Shown piece after piece: positions 1 to 13,843 of a stretch of 64,000 nucleotides of DNA. The DNA is from Pontederia crassipes (taxonomy: Eukaryota > Streptophyta > Magnoliopsida > Commelinales > Pontederiaceae): assembly GCA_030549335.1 (NCBI GenBank), contig CM060193.1, positions 62,483,646 to 62,547,645 of the forward strand, written 5' to 3'. The notes below the pieces were generated by a model. The model did not search any database. It was not told the DNA's origin and worked only from the letters and a program-made list of their open reading frames with translations. The position numbers were made by a program, and so were the translations under genes. Numbering within the stretch: position 1 is the first letter of the stretch; the number at the start of each line of letters is the position of its first letter.

Positions 1-85
1 GCATGATCGGCAACTGGGGCGTGGGCCAAGCCGCCCGTGTGTTGCCTTGAAGGCTTTGGCCCCAAACTCCACGTTGAAAAGAAAA

Positions 86-88
<3 letters not shown>

Positions 89-146
<58 letters not shown>
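89..146. repeat. (GA)29 microsatellite in the LAX 5' leader
   Basis: An uninterrupted run of 29 GA units ends about 110 bases before the LAX start codon, so it probably lies in the promoter or 5' untranslated leader. GA/CT tracts near transcription starts are common in plants and can bind GAGA-type BBR/BPC factors. That role here is inference. Confidence 0.9.
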
Positions 147-148
<2 letters not shown>

Positions 149-258
149 GTCTTTAAAATCAGAAGAGCTCTTTCCTACATGTAGTAAGACTACAAGGTTA
201 TTATTTAGGACAAAGAAGATAGGTACACAGGAAGAGAGAATTGAAAGAAAGAAGAGGC

Positions 259-2633
259 ATGGCGTCGGAGAAGGTTGAGACAGTGGTCGCCGGGAACTAC
301 GTGGAGATGGAGAAGGAAGGCGACGAAGGGTCCTCCGAGAGCAGCAGGCTCTCCAAGTACTTCTGGCACGGCGGGTCAGTCTACGATGCTTGGTTCAGCT
401 GTGCCTCCAATCAGGTACAGCAGATTACTCAGTGTTAATTGTCATCTTCTCCAAGTCGACTGATTAAGGTCTGACTAAATTTGGGGGGTCTCTGAAAGGT
501 TGCTCAAGTGCTGCTCACCCTGCCGTACTCATTCTCCCAGCTTGGGATGGTGTCTGGGATCTTACTCCAGCTGTTCTATGGCATACTGGGCAGTTGGACC
601 GCTTACCTTATCAGTATACTCTACGTGGAGTACAGGACCAGGAAGGAGAGGGAGAAGGTGGACTTCAGGAACCATGTCATCCAGGTACATGTCTTCTGAC
701 AATTAAGAGTTTACCAAGAGCTTATGGAGGAGATTTAATTCCAAGCGCAAACAGCCACAAAACGCACGATCCTGTAATATGAGAAGCATATATAATTAGC
801 GATTTAATATATAGACGTTGCACAGTCTTACTTGATCTGATGTATGTGTGAAAAGCATGGAACATGGAAAGATAACCACTTTACGTCAAGTCCACTTTGT
901 GGGCGTGATGTTCTGACAAAGTTGCTTTGGATAATTTTAGACAACAAAAGTGGAAAAAAGTATGTGTAGAAGAACTACTGATCTTGTGTTGTTCTAGTGT
1001 TGATTCCGGAATTAACTTTTCATCGTGTTCTTCGCTTTTGGTTTCACCTCGATCGCTCAGTGGTTTGAAGTCCTTGACGGGCTCCTGGGGAAGCACTGGA
1101 GGAACATTGGCCTTTTCTTCAACTGCACATTTCTCCTCTTCGGATCAGTCATTCAACTGATAGCCTGCGCGAGGTAATCATTCAGATGCATGCATGCATG
1201 CACATGCATGGTCCTGTGCTGGACATTTTTCTTATGAACTGCACTTTTCTCGATTCTCTCTCCCCTCTCTCTTGCAGCAACATCTACTACATCAATGACA
1301 ACCTTGACAAGAGGACCTGGACTTACATTTTTGGAGCATGCTGTGCTACGACAGTCTTCATCCCTTCCTTCCACAACTACAGGATCTGGTCTTTCCTTGG
1401 TCTCCTCATGACCACCTACACTGCCTGGTACATAACCATTGCTGCCGTGCTCCATGGACAGGTAGACGGGGGCATCATCTAATCTTCTGCAACACTAAAT
1501 TTATCAGCACTGGATCAATATGCATGGCTCTTAATTACTTATCTCTCCCCTTCCAACCAGGTCGAAGGCGTCAGGCACTCAGGCCCCACCAAGGTGGTGT
1601 TATACTTCACCGGAGCTACCAACATCCTTTACACCTTCGGCGGCCATGCAGTGACAGTGTGAGATGCCTCGCTGCATATGCAGGATAATGCTTTTCATAA
1701 CAATAAAAATTAGGAAAAAAAAGATGGTGATCTTGCATTGATGCCTTGTCTCTGTTGCAGAGAGATCATGCATGCGATGTGGAAGCCGCAAAAGTTCAAA
1801 CTCATATACCTAATGGCGACGCTGTACGTTCTGACCCTTACCCTGCCCTCGGCCGCGTCCATGTACTGGGCCTTCGGCGATATGCTCCTCAACCACTCCA
1901 ACGCCTTTGCTTTACTCCCGAGATCTGGATTCAGGGACATGGCCGTCATCCTCATGCTCATCCATCAGGTATGATATCATAACTCCCCTCTCAGCATCAT
2001 CTGGTTTAATTGCTACTATATCATGATCAATTGCGTTCATGCATGCATTCACGCAGTTCATAACCTTCGGGTTCGCGTGCACGCCGCTGTACTTCGTGTG
2101 GGAGAAGGCGATCGGAATGCACGAGGCCAAGAGCATATTTAGGAGGGCCCTGGCGAGGCTCCCGGTGGTCATCCCCATCTGGTTCCTGGCGATCATATTC
2201 CCCTTCTTCGGCCCCATCAACTCCACCGTCGGCTCCCTGCTCGTCAGCTTCACGGTGTACATAATCCCGGCCATGGCGCACATGGTGACCTTCGCTCCCG
2301 CTTCTGCCAGAGAGGTAACTAATTTAGAACGCAATAGCACATAGCTTGCATAAAACAACTTCGGCCACTGCTCAGATCATAATGGGCTCGTCTGACATGG
2401 TTGCATGCATGGGGGTTGTGCAGAATGCCGTGGAGAGGCCACCGTCGTTCCTGGGGGGATGGACGGGTCACTACTGCATCAATGCCTTCGTGGTGGCGTG
2501 GGTTCTCGTGGTCGGCTTCGGCTTTGGGGGGTGGGCGAGCATGGTCAATTTCATACGCCAGGTTGATACATTTGGCCTCTTCACCAAGTGCTACCAGTGC
2601 CCTCCAAGGTCTCCTCCAACTCCAACGCACTGA
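259..2633 (+). CDS. LAX: Auxin influx carrier, AUX1/LAX family (8 exons, 470 aa)
   Basis: This encodes a proton-coupled auxin importer of the plasma membrane, in the amino acid/auxin permease family. Exons are 259-414, 499-684, 1061-1173, 1278-1461, 1561-1658, 1761-1968, 2057-2314 and 2424-2633. All junctions are GT-AG, the phases agree, and the sum is 1413 nt. The start is the ATG at 259, giving MASEKVETVV; an upstream in-frame TTG is not used. Family landmarks are WHGGSVYDAWFSCASNQ, LTLPYSFSQLGM, FHNYRIWSFLGL, LYFTGATNILYTFGGHAVT and the Cys/Pro-rich tail FTKCYQCPP. The length is typical of LAX proteins (about 465-490 aa), and hydrophobic stretches run throughout, as expected for roughly 11 membrane segments. 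Only 258 bases of upstream sequence are in the window. I cannot tell which LAX subtype (1/2/3) it is. The gene looks intact. Confidence 0.95.
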
Positions 2634-5600
2634 ACTCCAGACCTGTCATCTTTCAGTAGCTACTTCCATTCATTGCAGCAGGAACATGGAGCCCTGCATT
2701 GTATGGAACAGTGTGCGAAGCTATATATTTGCATTCCTTGTAAAGCTTGTATGTATCCTTTGATGAAATGAGCGTTGACCTCCAGACATGGACCATATAA
2801 CTCGTCCTCCCCTTAATTTTAGGAGTTCAAACCAGTTACAACTTACAAGTCCTCCCTTGATAGATTCACCATTCATCTGAATGCTGAGTGAATTATGAAT
2901 TCAATGCCTGTTATATTTCCTTGAATAAAGGGCGGAACTTGTAATTGAGGATTTAATTCTGCAGTTTGAGGCTTTTTTACTTGCTTTTATATATACATAT
3001 ATACACACTTCAAGAACTAAGAAGGGATTATGAGATAGTTATATTTGAAAACGACTCCATTGTGAGTCAAGAGGCGTGGTCCATGAGAAAAGTGAAGCAC
3101 AAGGAAGTCGTGAAGCTGCTTGCATCCACTGCTCTGTATATCATGCAAAAATGTGCTCAAACGCCTCCTCAAGGACGGCTGCTGATTTCTATCAGGTGAG
3201 AGATTTTGGCTGCAGCAGGTTAACAACTAGTCTAAGGAGAGCTAAAAGAGGAACCCAAAACACAGAATACATGTAGCAAGAAAGAAACAGCGCCACTCAC
3301 CTGAGAGATCAAAGTTGTTCGTCACTGAAAGAACCATGCAACCAAGGGGCTGCAATGTAAAGGAAGTTTAGCTTAGACATAAATTTTCACGTTGGGTAGA
3401 TGCCACTAAGCAGTAGGGGAACTCATAAAGGGGACTCTTAGTAAGTTGGTATTCGCATAAGCTCTTTTAAGGAGTATAATGAATACTTTGCTGACACGAA
3501 ATTGGGCCATCTTTTTACTCAGCCAAATGTCACTTATTACATCCATCCATCCACCCACATTCAACTTTTTTCATGGCATGTGGCGTTTGGGATTTCCTCC
3601 TTTTTGAGACTTGAGGGATGAAGAAGAATGCATGTGCACGCATGCAGTGCCCATCTTGTTTGACAAAGAAAGGTGGAAGTGCCAGTCCAAAATTCCAATT
3701 CACAAGAGCAAAAGCCCAAGGACTTGAAGCCATATCTCCCAACTAGTAGCTGCTCTATCATGTGATCTATGCATAGAAGAAGGATCCTGGATGTGGAGTC
3801 TCCGTCTGTGTCCGTAGCCATAGTCACTTTCTACCTGGGGACCTTCATTGAAACAGAAAAAAGAGGGGGATGGCCTCAGACTCAGACTAATTAAATAACC
3901 AGCTCTTCGGCGATGCTGTCCACCTTCTGACTCCTCATCTTGATGTCATTTCATGCACTTCAACCCTCTTAACGTCAAGATTCAAGGAAAACACAGTTAG
4001 ATTTCAAGTTCAAGTGCATAAAGCATGATTCCAACTCTGTACAGGAATTACCCCATCATCTCAAAATTAATCTGAACCAGCAGATAATATTCTTAACGCA
4101 GTCACGTGCCCGTATCTGTTTCCTTTTCCATGGCACTATTTCGCAGGAGCAAGCTGTCACTTCTGCTCCATGTCTTGTATTGGCTTCCCTGGACACTGAT
4201 GGCTCACGAATTTTCATGCTGTCAAACCTACATCTGCAATCTGCATGTCTAGTAGGAGAGCACGTCTGCAATTCGTTTTCTTTAAAAAATGAGCCACAGG
4301 ACAATATTGACGAGGAAATTTCAAGTGCAACACCAAGATGGCTCCAAGCTGGATGAGTGTTTATGCAAACAACACACGAGAAGAGCCAAAACAAATAATG
4401 GAAAAAGTGATTGAATCCACAGTTGCAAGGGCGTACCTTGTCTGGATATATCAGTCCGGCTCCAAGATACCAAGAATTCATTCAGAATAAAAGGAAAATT
4501 CTGTTTTTGATAATTGATTCCGATCTCGCAATCGAAAGTGTACTAGACCGCAATCTTTGTCGCGAACGCTCGGAGTTGGGAATCCAATTGGACCCCCCTG
4601 GAAAACACGATGCCCGATCCATCAGTGGGAATCCAACATGATACGACATGATCCAATTTGACATCAGATCCAGTACCTGATAACCAATTTATTTACTTCG
4701 GAACAGAACAAACTACATGCAATTGTTGGGAATCCAATATGATACATATGGTCGATTGACAGTGGGAATTGTCGTAATACAATCAGTTCGTTTTTAGCTG
4801 ATTCACATTGGAGTGCTGGCTCATGAAGAAACTCTTCCAAAGGGTGAGACATGTATGTCGCTTCGCTTTGTTGCTATTCACCTCGTAGCCTTGTCACCAT
4901 TGACAACCCTAGATCTTGACATTATCAGTGACACCCCATCTACCACACTAAATAAAGGCAGGCCCCCGGTGAAGAAAAGTGGCACGAGAACACAGTCCGG
5001 TTCCTTTTTTTTTTCATCGGGTTATTAGCATCTGACTAATTCTAATTCGACGTTCGAACGAAAGATTAAAGTGGTGATTCTAAAAATCAAACCTGAAACT
5101 ACGCACCCAACGACTTTAGGACATAACTCCGCTATCCAGTTGTGCCAACCACTCTTGATTATCGTGGTTCTTTTTATGAGGTAGTTTAATGTGTGCCAAC
5201 AAGTAAAAAGTTTACAGGAGGCAAGAGAAGATGAATCTCGTGGTGTAAATAAACTGAAAGCCATAGGGCATCACTGAATTGTGTTGGAAAATGGCAAGTG
5301 AAACCTTCCATAATCCGTGATTTGTTTATGATCAAGGAGGTAAAACTAGAGCATGATCAATGACCAAATATGAAACAAGAATGGGCTTTAATCGAAAGGA
5401 CATGCTTACCATGAGGTTTACTTAAGAGTTAAATGCACATTCCTAGTTTTGTAACTCTAAACTCATTTATACATAATAGATGTGAATGATTCAACTGCAA
5501 TTCCTATTTTCATGTCTTATACTTCCGACGAAGTCAGAGAGATTACACTACTTAATGACCAACATCAATTTAGGGTAGATACATGTATGAACTTAATTGT

Positions 5601-8467
5601 AATACTCGTTTCTTATACTTACTCAGATTTCTAGCAACATGTATTTGATCTCTCACATCAAGAAGGAAAAAAGAAGAAAACAATTGACAATCTAGCTAAA
5701 TGCTGCTCCCTTATTATTTTTCAGTTGTACTACTGGCATTATTGCAGACTAGATATGTTTCCGAATTAAAAATTCTCAACTGCTACCATTTATAAACCTT
5801 GTGCATGCAGATTATCCTAGAAGCATAAAAAAGCATATTGTAAGAAATGCATTTTAACTATATCCTTAAAACAAAATAAAACAAAGAAACATAGTCAGAG
5901 TTTCCCTACAGGTCATAAAAAAGATTAGAATGATCAATCAGCACGAAACATTTTAAAGTTGATGAAGTAATCGGGATGACTACCAACCAAAGATTAGAAT
6001 AATCAGTCAGAGTTCCTAGCAAAATATTTTTATAATGGACCTTAAACGAAAATCAAGATTGATGACTTCCTATTCTTGAAAGCAGCTCTATAGTCTATAC
6101 ATTAATCTTCCAACTATTGCCTTTACCTATTTTCGTTCTCTCTCAAAGTTATAAGTAACATGCAGTGATGTTTCTTTTAAAAGTTTGCCAAAAATACTCA
6201 TTCTAACCACTAGGTTGCTCCAACTTTCATCCCCTAAAACTAAAATGTCGGTTTCTAAGATACATTATTTATAACTTTGACAGGAAGTATTGCAGTGAAA
6301 AGTTACCATTAGACTAAACAATCTGTTAAAACGATTGCATATCCCAAGAAAATGTTTCTGGTGACCAAGAAGTGTGGACAACTTGAACACAGTATGAGAC
6401 TGTGGCCAGCATACGACCATGTCTAGATAAATATAAAGAAGGAAGCAATATAATATATTAGCAAATGAGCAGAGCAAAATAATCAACGGTCGAGAACCTA
6501 CCATGGCCATTTGTCTCTCTTCCTATTCACTTCAGGAAACTATACTTGCCAAAAAACTGAGAAACAGAGATAGGATCCTTTAACAACAAACATACTCACA
6601 TACATAGGATTTTAAAGCCCAAACAACACAAGAAAATCAAGGGCATCCCTATTGGATATAAATTATAAAGTAGTGTAATTTGAAATTATCTACCAACAAT
6701 CCTAAAAAGTAAAAAAATTAAACCATTAGAAAGGACATTTTTATATTTATAATCTCAACACTCTTACTCACATGCGGACTATTGACAACGTTAATCTAAT
6801 CCAACCCACCACACATGAACAATTAAGAGAAAGAAATTATAATCTTGAACCTCCCCCACACATGAATTGTTAACAACATTGGTATTGCTCAACTAATCAC
6901 AAGAACAACTAAGGGGAAGAAAATACTACAAGTATACCACTTCCCCTCATGACTGTTGATATCGCGTGGACATGGAAGGAAAATATTCTAATCTTAACAG
7001 GCTCTCCAGCAAAATTTTGTATTAAGTGGAATGGAGGGTTTTTCAAGGTGACAACATAGTGAAGTGCTCAAAGGTTTCAAGATAGAGGTATATTAACATG
7101 GTATGTAACTCAGCTTCCAAGAAGATACCTATTCACCAAGAACACAAAATAACCCGATTGTCGATTTTCTTCTCACACCTATCTTCTGAAGAAGCCATGG
7201 TTCGAGCTATTAATATATCATTTCTACCATAAGACATAAGTTCTTGTCAAACCTTTTTCAAATTTTGAAAATAAGGCAGATATATGAGTTGAAACTCCAT
7301 CATTTTTTATAACTAGTAAGCACATGAAATAATTTATTTAAAAAATCATTAGGAGTTGAAATTAACACTCCATATTCACTAGAAATAATCATCTGCAAAG
7401 TAAACTAGCAACAAGATGCAAAATCAAGCTCGACATTGGGAATTCAAACAGATTATCAAAATGCAAAACGTAAGATTACATTCATTAAACAAGGCATGGT
7501 GAAAAGTCTGACTGTATGAGGAAAAGCTACTTCAATAGTTCCAAATATGACAGAAAGATTTTATAAATTATCACAGATGCTTATCATGATTCTAAGGCTA
7601 CTCCTGTACAATAACTAATAAACAAATATGAATTCCTATTCTGTGCCCGAAGATTACACTTTCCAGGAACAAAAAGTCAGAAAAAAATATATGACAACCA
7701 CAAAATGTCACAGATCTACCAGTTAGACTGGCATTGCAGGCACATTTTTGGCACCATTTTTGCTTTGGTTGGAAAGTTGAAGACAAAATCATCTTGTCAC
7801 TTTCACATTGACTGATTAAGCTGCAGCTGCGAGCACATGTTGGAGATGTCAAAGCAATCACATATGAACAATTGTTACCCAAGAGCATCTGAGCATAGTT
7901 GGTATAAAGAAAAGATTTGAGGAAATTGACAGAAATTTCTTTTTTTTGAGGAGATTGAAAGAAAAAATATTATTATGTATAAGTATACATGATGGTCAAG
8001 ATAGAAATCTTCATCGTGAATGGGAGCACAGATGATATTCAAACTTAACATTCAACACATCTGATTTAAATCCAACCCCACTAGGACTGAAAGCTACAAA
8101 ACAACTTACATGTTCTTAAAGATATCCAGTTTTAGTTACCCTACAAAAATCACATTGAAATTCTGGAAACATTCTTCACCATCATGAATAATTACAACAC
8201 AAGGGGATCACATTCTTCCATAATTACACAAAGAAAGCCTTCCAAATATGCTTCTTCGAAATCAACAGGAAGCTCTTGGTTGCTGACAATACTAAATGAA
8301 ACTACATTCACGCTGCTGAATCTAAAAATTTGAAATGGAGACAAGGCAAATCTTCATAGAAAGAGACTCGTGTTATTGACAACCCTTCCAAAATAAAATA
8401 AGAGAAAAAGGTAAACAAGATGGAATGCAGAGTGTTTCCAATTAGAAGCAACAGTAAGGCCATGGAT
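2634..8467. other. Intergenic, no recognised gene
   Basis: The first few hundred bases after the LAX stop hold its 3' untranslated region. The rest is AT-rich, with only short ORFs under 145 codons that show no family match I recognise on either strand. The part nearest 8467 holds the 3' untranslated region of the minus-strand cold-shock gene. I see no clear transposon termini here. Confidence 0.5.
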
Positions 8468-9103
8468 TCAATCCCTATTGGGGCAATCCCTCGCGAAATG
8501 CCCATCCTCTCCACAATTGTAGCATCCGCCTCCGCCACCGCCACCGCCAGAATAACCCCCACGACCACCAGAATAACCACTGTATCTTCCTCCCCCTCGT
8601 CCTCCGCTGCCATCGCCTCCACCACCTTGGTTGCAGTCCCTGGCAAGGTGCCCGTTCCTCCCACAAATATAGCACGGCCCCCTACTGCCGAAACCTCCAT
8701 CGCCACCACCGTATTCTCCGCCCATCCTTCCTCCTCTACCCCCACCCCTCCACCCACCACCACCACCACCACCATAACCACCTCCGTAACCATAACCGCC
8801 GCCGCCTCCCCTGCCCCTGCCCCCGCCCCCGCCCCCGGGGAAGCTCCTCCCGCCTCCGCCTCGTCCGGAAGAGGAGATGGCGGCACCGTGGAGACCAGTG
8901 ACTTCCGCGGCCTTGGTGCGGCCGTCCTCCCCCTGCTCCACGACGAACTCGACCTCATCTCCCTCGGAGAGGGCGCGAAACCCGTCGGCGCGGATCGAGG
9001 TCTGATGAACGAAGAGGTCCTCCCCGCCGCCATCGGGAGCTATGAACCCGAAGCCCTTCCCGGCGTTGAACCACTTCACCGTCCCCGTCTGCCGCTGAGC
9101 CAT
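8468..9103 (-). CDS. Cold-shock-domain glycine-rich protein with two CCHC zinc knuckles (211 aa)
   Basis: This is a single-exon gene for a plant cold-shock domain protein (CSP/CSDP, GRP2 type), a nucleic-acid chaperone that binds RNA or single-stranded DNA. In Arabidopsis such proteins act in cold tolerance and translation. Residues 1-70 form the cold-shock domain, with the RNP1-like KGFGFI and RNP2-like DLFVHQ motifs. A long Gly-rich region follows. Two retroviral-type knuckles sit at about 144-157 ([14 protein letters not shown]) and 194-207 ([14 protein letters not shown]), just before the C-terminus. The start codon gives [12 protein letters not shown], the standard N-terminus of this family. 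The GC-rich repetitive coding sequence creates long overlapping ORFs on both strands (for example 8420-9238, plus), which I treat as shadows. Confidence 0.95.
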   Translation of the reverse strand: MAQRQTGTVKWFNAGKGFGFIAPDGGGEDLFVHQTSIRADGFRALSEGDEVEFVVEQGEDGRTKAAEVTGLHGAAISSSGRGGGGRSFPGGGGGGRGRGGGGGYGYGGGYGGGGGGGWRGGGRGGRMGGEYGGGDGGFGSRGPCYICGRNGHLARDCNQGGGGDGSGGRGGGRYSGYSGGRGGYSGGGGGGGGCYNCGEDGHFARDCPNRD

Positions 9104-9210
9104 ACCTCCGTCCCTCGTCTGCCGGCCCCGGCGAAAGCCCTAACCGTGTTGAGTGCAACGGGGTGGACGCGCAGTTGCCGCTGGCCGCTGCTGCGCTCGC
9201 TCGCTCGCTC

Positions 9211-9217
9211 TTATATA
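9211..9217 (-). promoter_or_regulatory. TATA box of the cold-shock protein gene
   Basis: The minus strand reads TATATAA here, about 110 bases upstream of the start codon, inside an otherwise GC-rich leader with GCGAGC repeats. That spacing predicts a 5' untranslated leader of about 75-80 bases. Confidence 0.65.
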
Positions 9218-11808
9218 CGGGAAGCCGTGGGAAGTTGAAGCAGCAGCGAGTCAAGTAGTTGGATTCGTGAACGGAAAAATAGTTGTTGGATTCCTCAAAT
9301 TTATTTATTTGTTTCCTTTTTTTCAGTCACCATATTTAATTCCTACGACGCCAATAATTATTTGTTCCACGCGTCAAGTTTCATTAATTCGATAAAAAAT
9401 TTTGTGTATAAAGATTTCTTCAATTTTTTAAAAATTTATAAGAATTTATAAGGGGCCATTTGATTGAGAGTTAAGTGATAGAATAGATGAATATTTTTCA
9501 TAATACAATCAAGCACACGATTTATTCCAGCACAAGTACAAAGGTTTGTCATTTAAATAAAAATAAACTTGAAAATAGTGAGATTTTGATAAATAACGTA
9601 TTCACTTAAAAAATTAGAATATACATATTTTGAAGGAAAATTTTAAAAAATGTCTAATTTGATAAAATATTTCTCTCTATTCCATACGTTCCGATGTGTT
9701 TGATTTTAGAACTTGAGTCAAGTTTCAGAACTTTTATCAAGTAATCAACATGACGAGAACTTGCACGCAATCAAAGTTCTGGTCGGACGAGAAATAAAAC
9801 TTCTTACTTTCAAGACAAGACCGAGTTCTTTTTTTTTTTACTATTTTCTTTTGCTTTTCAATTCTTTATTATATTTAAGTAGTATAATATTATTAATTAC
9901 TATTTAATGTTAATATCATTTATTAAATTATTTTTATATTATCTTAAATAATAATCAATTATAATATTTTATTTATTAATATATTGTTATTTAGGTTTAT
10001 AAAATAACATTTTTAACTTAATATAAATATTTTTTTTAAAATTATAATATTAATGACATATGAAATAATAAATTGTATTATTATTTTTAATAAATTATAA
10101 TATTATCATAAATATTTTTTGTAATTTATAAAATATAATATTAGAATAAATATGTTTCATAAATAATTATTTAACTAAATAAATAAATAATATTTTAATT
10201 TACTATCATTTTATAATTCATAAAATAATAAATTATATCATTATTCTTATTTTTTATCCAAACACTTACTAAAATTTATCTATCAAATCATCTTTCCAAA
10301 TTTTCATAATTACGCTTTTTTATCCAAACTTATTTATCAAATCAATTAATTTTCAAAAATTAACACCACATCCAAACTTATCTATCAAATTAATTAATTT
10401 TTAAAAACTAACGAAACTCTAAATTTCCGTGCCAAACACGGATGTAAGGAACCACACTCCTACCCACAACCGTGTTGATTTATTTATTTCCTGCCTTTGA
10501 TATGAGAGTTCAACGGCGGAGATTTGACCTTGCGCGCGAAGGTATGGATCAAAACGACTAATAATTGTTGAAACAATGTTTCCAAAAAGAAAGAAAAAGT
10601 AAAGAAAACAATTTTCAATTTTTTAAGTTATCGAATCTGAATAATAAATAAATAATAATACAATTTTAATAGTTAGACACTAATGTCGCATTTTGTCTTC
10701 TCTACTTTATGTCAATTATAAAGTTTCTCTTAAGTAATATATTCGGTAAGGAAAAACTTAAACTTTTGACACGCATAAAATTCTAACAATAAGGCAATTC
10801 GAGTTCACAGATGTATAAGTTGGTCTTTTTGTTGTTATTTGAGATAACAGAGAGAAAAGACACTGGCTACATTGATAAAAAAAAGATAAGATCTACTTAA
10901 GAATATATTTAAAATTACTGCAGTAATTGATAATTTATAATATAATTGATAAGAAAATATAACGAAAAAATAAGTAGGACAAGGACTGCTTATTTTCCTT
11001 TTAAAAAATAACTAATGATTTATTTATTTTGAAAATCAACTTGAGTCAATACTTACTTAAAATTCATCTACTACTTTTTTATTAGCTAAATTAAAGTGAC
11101 ATCTATTAAAATGTTTCTCATCACAACCGTTTTCTTGCTGGAAAAATGTTGCAAAAAAAGAAAAAAAAATCCCCTTTAACGTTTGTTCTATTACATTTTT
11201 TTTTTTAGACCTAACAAAAAGAGTGTTTCTTAGGCTCAAGTTATTTTGATAAAAATAATTTCATATGTGATGTTATGAAATAAGCTGTCCAATCTAAAGT
11301 CACTTCTTTTTAATGGGAAACGATAAAACTTAAAATAGAAAAGTGAAAAAGTTTCTTCCCTAGCAATGCCTTCTTTTATATCCTTAGTATCATATTACCA
11401 TATTTAACATTCCCGATCAATGTATGATATTATCCGCTCTTGATCTTAGTCCGCACGACATTAACGTTTCCGATCAGCGTGTGATATTATTCGCTCTGAA
11501 CTTTAATCTGCACAGTATTAACTTTCATATATATACTTAGCATTTTCTGAAACTGATCTAAAACATGCCTCATACATTCTTCCCTCCTAAAAAACTCAAG
11601 GTCACTCCCCCTTAGAGAAGTCCTCATTAAGTGATCGCACTCAATCAGTTCATGTAGAATGACTAACATCCTTGTACGAGCGTAAAATATTATTCACTTT
11701 GGACCTAAACTCGATCATATATACACAACATTTCTCTTATGAGTTATGACTTATACATATGAAACTAATTCAAAACATAACTATTATTTTCCTTCGAAAT
11801 TGAAAGCT
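9218..11808. other. AT-rich intergenic, no recognised gene
   Basis: The 9400-10450 stretch is extremely AT-rich and dominated by AATAATATTA-like runs. Motifs such as CCATTTGATTGAGAG near 9456 and CCAAACACGG near 10430 hint at a decayed inverted-repeat element, but I could not match the two ends. The 11390-11720 stretch has two similar lines (GATCA.TGT.TGATATTAT.CGCTCT), which suggests a decayed repeat. No coding potential is recognised. Confidence 0.4.
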
Positions 11809-11817
11809 ATATAATAA

Positions 11818-12009
11818 GGATTTAAGAAATATGTGAATCCAAAATAGATTCACATATGTGGATCCACCATTAATTTATAAATCAATGGTGATTCTTGATA
11901 AACACTTTTTAAAATGAATTTATCATAAATTTATTATTATCGTTGATTTATAAATCAATGGTGATCCATATATGTAGACCTGTCTAGGATCCACACGATC
12001 CTTAATCCC
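11818..12009. mobile_element. 192 bp MITE with 9 bp target duplication (Mutator-like)
   Basis: The outer about 68 bases of each side are inverted copies. The left begins GGATTTAAG and the right, read in reverse, begins GGGATTAAGG. Both arms run inward to an ATTTATAAATCAA core. It is flanked by a perfect 9-base direct repeat, ATATAATAA, at 11809-11817 and 12010-12018. A 9 bp duplication is the Mutator signature. It has no coding sequence and lies just past the 3' end of THG1. Confidence 0.8.
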
Positions 12010-12547
12010 ATATAATAAACACATGAAAATATTCACTTTTCCGGGAGTTCCTTCTCTTTAAAGAAAACGAATAAATTATTATCATTGTGGACAAAAGATG
12101 TCGAAATCTATGACAACATATAAACTAGAAAGTAGCATGTAGAATGATCAAACTCTCGTCTCAACCACTGGACAAAAGTTGGGGTGGCTCTCAAGTCTCA
12201 ACAACACCTCTTTAAGTAACCAACAGCTTATGACTCCATAGATAAATAGGAAACATTGATGACCAACTTTTCACAAGTGCTTGAGATGTAATGCCACATC
12301 TAATTTGTAACTTCACTCCAGAAGAGAATTTAATGTCTGGAAGCCTCAGAAGGCAACTCCTACAGCAACTTCGATGACAGATACCAAACAAATCAAAATG
12401 TTTTTTTTAAGGAGCATTGCGATGCTAACAATTTCTCAACTGTAAATAAATGATTCACTGAACACCATGCAGATAAAAAGGAAGGAAACGTTTTGCTGTT
12501 CCACGGTAAGTTGTTGATTGCCGACTATATCTGTTGTTGATTCTAAG

Positions 12548-13809
12548 TTACTCTTCTTTGAGAATGTATGGGTGGTCATTCCAAAATTCGGCTCCTATTA
12601 TGTCTTCATGTTCCACAACAACTCTACTTCGAACTCTTGTGACATAATTTTCATCATTCTCTGACTTGACTCTTTCTTCGTCCTACAGAAGAACACAATG
12701 GAAGAAGAGGGTGACATGTACCTTTGTATTAAAGAATGTCATAAGGTAAAAATTTCGAAAATAAGTGCCTTTGTATTAAAAAAAAGCCAAATATTTCATA
12801 GAAAGAATAGTTCAAGTAAAAAAATCATATAAAAATTAAGTTACGCCAAAAAATAAATACAAAAATTAAGTAAAAAATTTATATAAAGGTCAGGTAATAA
12901 TATCAGTGCCTTGGTAAAAGATTCATATAAAGAATGCAAAATATTTCATATAGGGACCATTTGGATGTGAATAAACTTTGAAGGAATACGTGCATATGTT
13001 GACATCAAGAATATGTGTACATAATTAAGTTCATCCACGTGTACATCAAAGAATAAAAATATGATTATAAAAGAAAATGAATAAATTATGTATTCTTGGG
13101 TTCCCTAGCCCTAGGAATAAAGTAAATCCATTATGTGGATTATCTAAGGTGATTTCACATATTTCAAAATGGTTTTAGAAAATCAAAATGTTGATCAAGT
13201 TAATTCCAATCCAATGAGTGTTTGGCTGTAATCCAAGAAGAATTATATAATCCCCTACATAATCTCATTAAAGCAGCCCCTGTAAAGATTAGTTCAAGTA
13301 AGAATTAACAACTTAAATGCAGCTCCTACACTTTCCTATGTATCAAGGAATGTCAATCTGTCACATATGAGATATTAATTATCATATATGAAGTTAATCT
13401 GAAAACCAAAGCACAATAATACAAATTATTACCTTTCTCCTGTAAACAAATGATCCTTTGCGAAACATCTTCGGAAGGTCGTTGTAATTAATATTAAACT
13501 GTTGAAAAAGGAGTTCATTCTTATCTTTGGACTGTGTACCCTGCAATATTCAAAATTGTAAGATGCCATTTTAACAATCTGATGCATAGAATAAAGTGAG
13601 CAAATGAGCAATGCACTTGACAAGCTCTGCAGCATGTAGACAAACCTCACGTTATATAACCTGATCACAATGGTACCCTAAGGTTTGTTTGGATTAAGGT
13701 TTTAAGAATGGGTGGGGTGGAATATGAAGGAATGAGATTAGATAAATTATGTTTGGTTACATTTTTAATTTAAGTTAAGAGGGAGGGAGGGAGGGAGGGA
13801 GGGAGGGAG

Positions 13810-13843
<34 letters not shown>

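Noticed and set aside
8420-9238. A 272-codon plus-strand ORF opposite the cold-shock protein gene
   Set aside because: It is Thr/Pro/Ala-rich low complexity and exists only because the Gly-rich gene on the other strand has few stop codons in any frame.
9451-10440. A possible inverted-repeat element between CCATTTGATTGAG and CCAAACACGG
   Set aside because: The proposed ends do not match well as inverted repeats, and the flanks show no duplication.
12950-13290. A possible MITE beginning GGGACCATTTGGATGTG
   Set aside because: I could not find an inverted partner end or a target duplication.
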